This document shows positions 7,386-8,721 of a stretch of DNA of 8,721 nucleotides, piece after piece. The position numbers and the translations under genes were made by a program. The notes beneath the pieces were generated by a model. It was not told where the DNA came from. It ran no database searches and worked only from the letters and a program-made list of their open reading frames with translations. This DNA comes from Flavobacteriaceae bacterium (GTDB lineage Bacteria > Bacteroidota > Bacteroidia > Flavobacteriales > Flavobacteriaceae). The number at the start of each line of letters is the position of its first letter. Positions within the stretch are counted from its first letter, which is position 1. The DNA lies in contig CANHNG010000052.1 in NCBI GenBank assembly GCA_947461915.1, positions 1 through 8,721 of the forward strand, given 5' to 3'.

Positions 7386-8721
7386 GTGAGAATAATCTTT
7401 AAAGCGCTATTTCTTTTATTTCACATCGTATCATTTGCAAATGTTTCTTTACCAGCTGTCTTTTGTGACAATATGGTTTTGCAACAAAAAAGCAAGGTGA
7501 ATATTTGGGGGGCAGCCAGTCCCGGAGAAAAAATAACTGTTGCTGTGAGCTGGAGCAAAAAAAATTTCTCAACAATGGCTTCGGCAAGCGGAGACTGGAA
7601 ATTGACACTAAAAACCACCAAAGGGGGCAATCAAGAACATACCATCACCGTAAAAGGAGACAATACCATTGTAATCAGTAAGGTGCTATTGGGTGAAGTA
7701 TGGTTTTCCTCGGGGCAATCTAACATGGAATGGGTAATGAGAAGGGTCAAGGATGCTAAAAAAGAACTTTCGGAAACGAATTATCCGAACATTAGGCTTT
7801 TTAACATAACTAAAAGAACGAACAATACGCCTCAAAAATCTTTTCCAAAGGACAGTAAATGGTTTCCTTGCGATTCGATAAACGTAAAGGAATTCTCGGC
7901 AATCAGTTATTATTTTGCCCGTGAATTGCATAAAAATCTCCATATTCCCATCGGAATAATTACTGCAAATTGGGGGGGGACTGGAGCTGAATGTTGGACT
8001 CCGGAAGAAACCAACAAGAATAATCCTGCATTGAAAAATTTATATGTTCGTTGGCAAAACTGGGATTTAAACAGGAAAAAGGATAGCATTTCTTTTGCAG
8101 ATGCTAAAACAAAAGGGATAAAAATGGAGGAACCGCAATCACTTTATATGACCAGCAGGCCACATCGACGTCCGTCGGTTTTATATAACAGTATGGTGGC
8201 GCCTTTGATTCCTTACACCATAAAAGGCGCTATTTGGTATCAAGGGACCTCTAATAGGGAATGGGCAAATGAATATTTTGAACAAATGAAATCGCTGATT
8301 ACCGGTTGGAGGCAGCATTGGAATCGGACTGATTTGCCATTTTATTTTTTGCAGTTGACGGCATTTAAATACAGCGACAGTAACCTAGCGGCCATAATCA
8401 GGGAAAACCAATTGAAAACCTTGCAAATTCCCAATACTGCGATGTGTCCAACGATGGATATTGGGGATTTAACAGACCTTCATTATCCCTATAAATTGCC
8501 CTATGGATTGCGATTGGCCAATATTGCTTTGGCAAAATCCTATAAAAAGGATATTGATTTTTGTGGTCCATTGTATAAAAAGTATAGGGTAAAGAATGAT
8601 ACCATAGTAATCAGTTTTGAATACAATGATGATATTTATTTTAAAGGAGAAACTTTGAATGATATTTTCATTGCTGGAACAGACAGAAAATTCGTAAAAG
8701 CGCAGGCTTACATTAAAAACA
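7386..8721 (+). CDS. Sialate O-acetylesterase-type carbohydrate esterase, GTG start, 3' end beyond window
   Basis: An open frame of 445 codons runs to the window edge. No in-frame ATG precedes Met30, which lies inside the conserved FCDNMVLQQ block. GTG at 7386 gives a good signal peptide (MRIIFKALFLLF..., cut after SFA, residue 18), so I chose it; the frame is open upstream only to a stop at 7371. SGNH-type blocks are present in order: LGEVWFSSGQSNMEW with nucleophile S112, ITANWGGTGAECW (about 193-205), GAIWYQGTSN (281-290) and MDIGDLTDLH with D364 and H366 as likely catalytic partners. The usual Glu of WYQGESN is Thr288. The visible end, DIFIAGTDRKFVKAQAYI, matches the region close to the C-terminus in Bacteroidota relatives, so probably a few tens of residues are missing. 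Such enzymes deacetylate many sugars, and sialic acid itself is not implied. It follows the bimodular enzyme by 58 bp with no visible terminator. Confidence 0.9.
   Translation, partial: MRIIFKALFLLFHIVSFANVSLPAVFCDNMVLQQKSKVNIWGAASPGEKITVAVSWSKKNFSTMASASGDWKLTLKTTKGGNQEHTITVKGDNTIVISKVLLGEVWFSSGQSNMEWVMRRVKDAKKELSETNYPNIRLFNITKRTNNTPQKSFPKDSKWFPCDSINVKEFSAISYYFARELHKNLHIPIGIITANWGGTGAECWTPEETNKNNPALKNLYVRWQNWDLNRKKDSISFADAKTKGIKMEEPQSLYMTSRPHRRPSVLYNSMVAPLIPYTIKGAIWYQGTSNREWANEYFEQMKSLITGWRQHWNRTDLPFYFLQLTAFKYSDSNLAAIIRENQLKTLQIPNTAMCPTMDIGDLTDLHYPYKLPYGLRLANIALAKSYKKDIDFCGPLYKKYRVKNDTIVISFEYNDDIYFKGETLNDIFIAGTDRKFVKAQAYIKN
7972..7979 (+). repeat. Run of eight G in the esterase gene
   Basis: Eight consecutive G residues encode most of the conserved Trp-Gly-Gly (residues 196-198) of the NWGGT block. 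In an otherwise AT-rich gene this is a potential slippage or sequencing-error site: loss or gain of one G would end the reading frame early. Here the frame is intact on both sides, since conserved motifs are found before and after it. Confidence 0.6.

Noticed and set aside
7399..7943. Minus-strand open frames at 7399-7608, 7421-7630 and 7686-7943
   Set aside because: They are antisense to the esterase gene, whose frame carries conserved motifs throughout this stretch. They overlap each other and show no family features.

Overview
The window looks like part of a polysaccharide utilization locus (PUL) from an AT-rich member of the Bacteroidota, most likely a Flavobacteriia species. The evidence is a SusC/SusD pair, A-rich leaders without Shine-Dalgarno sequences, Flavobacterium-like signal peptides (ending ...INA-Q, ...FSFSQ) and low G+C. 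The species and the target glycan cannot be named from this sequence.

Layout, all on the plus strand: 1-166 is a non-coding leader with a weak promoter candidate and a near-perfect palindrome, part of which recurs near the start codon. 167-3259 is a SusC-type TonB-dependent outer-membrane porin. 3272-5158 is its SusD-type surface lipoprotein (12 bp gap). 5177-7327 is a two-module enzyme (18 bp gap): a clan GH-A glycoside hydrolase resembling GH50 agarases, fused to a C-terminal SGNH/SASA carbohydrate esterase. From 7386 to the window edge runs a secreted sialate O-acetylesterase-type carbohydrate esterase (58 bp gap). It starts at GTG and is cut off by the end of the window, probably a few tens of residues before its C-terminus. 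The minus strand shows no credible gene.

The short gaps and common strand suggest one operon. The likely scheme is that SusD captures oligosaccharides at the surface and SusC imports them, while the fused enzyme cuts backbone linkages. The two esterase modules would remove acyl groups that block hydrolysis, so the target is probably an O-acetylated polysaccharide. An agarase-like fold does not prove that agar is the substrate.

The most notable points are the GH-esterase fusion and that both esterase modules lack the Glu normally found in the WxQGES block (GSSD in one, GTSN in the other). The GTG start of the last gene and the operator-like palindrome upstream of susC are also worth checking. 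I found no RNA genes, CRISPR arrays, insertion sequences or clear terminators.
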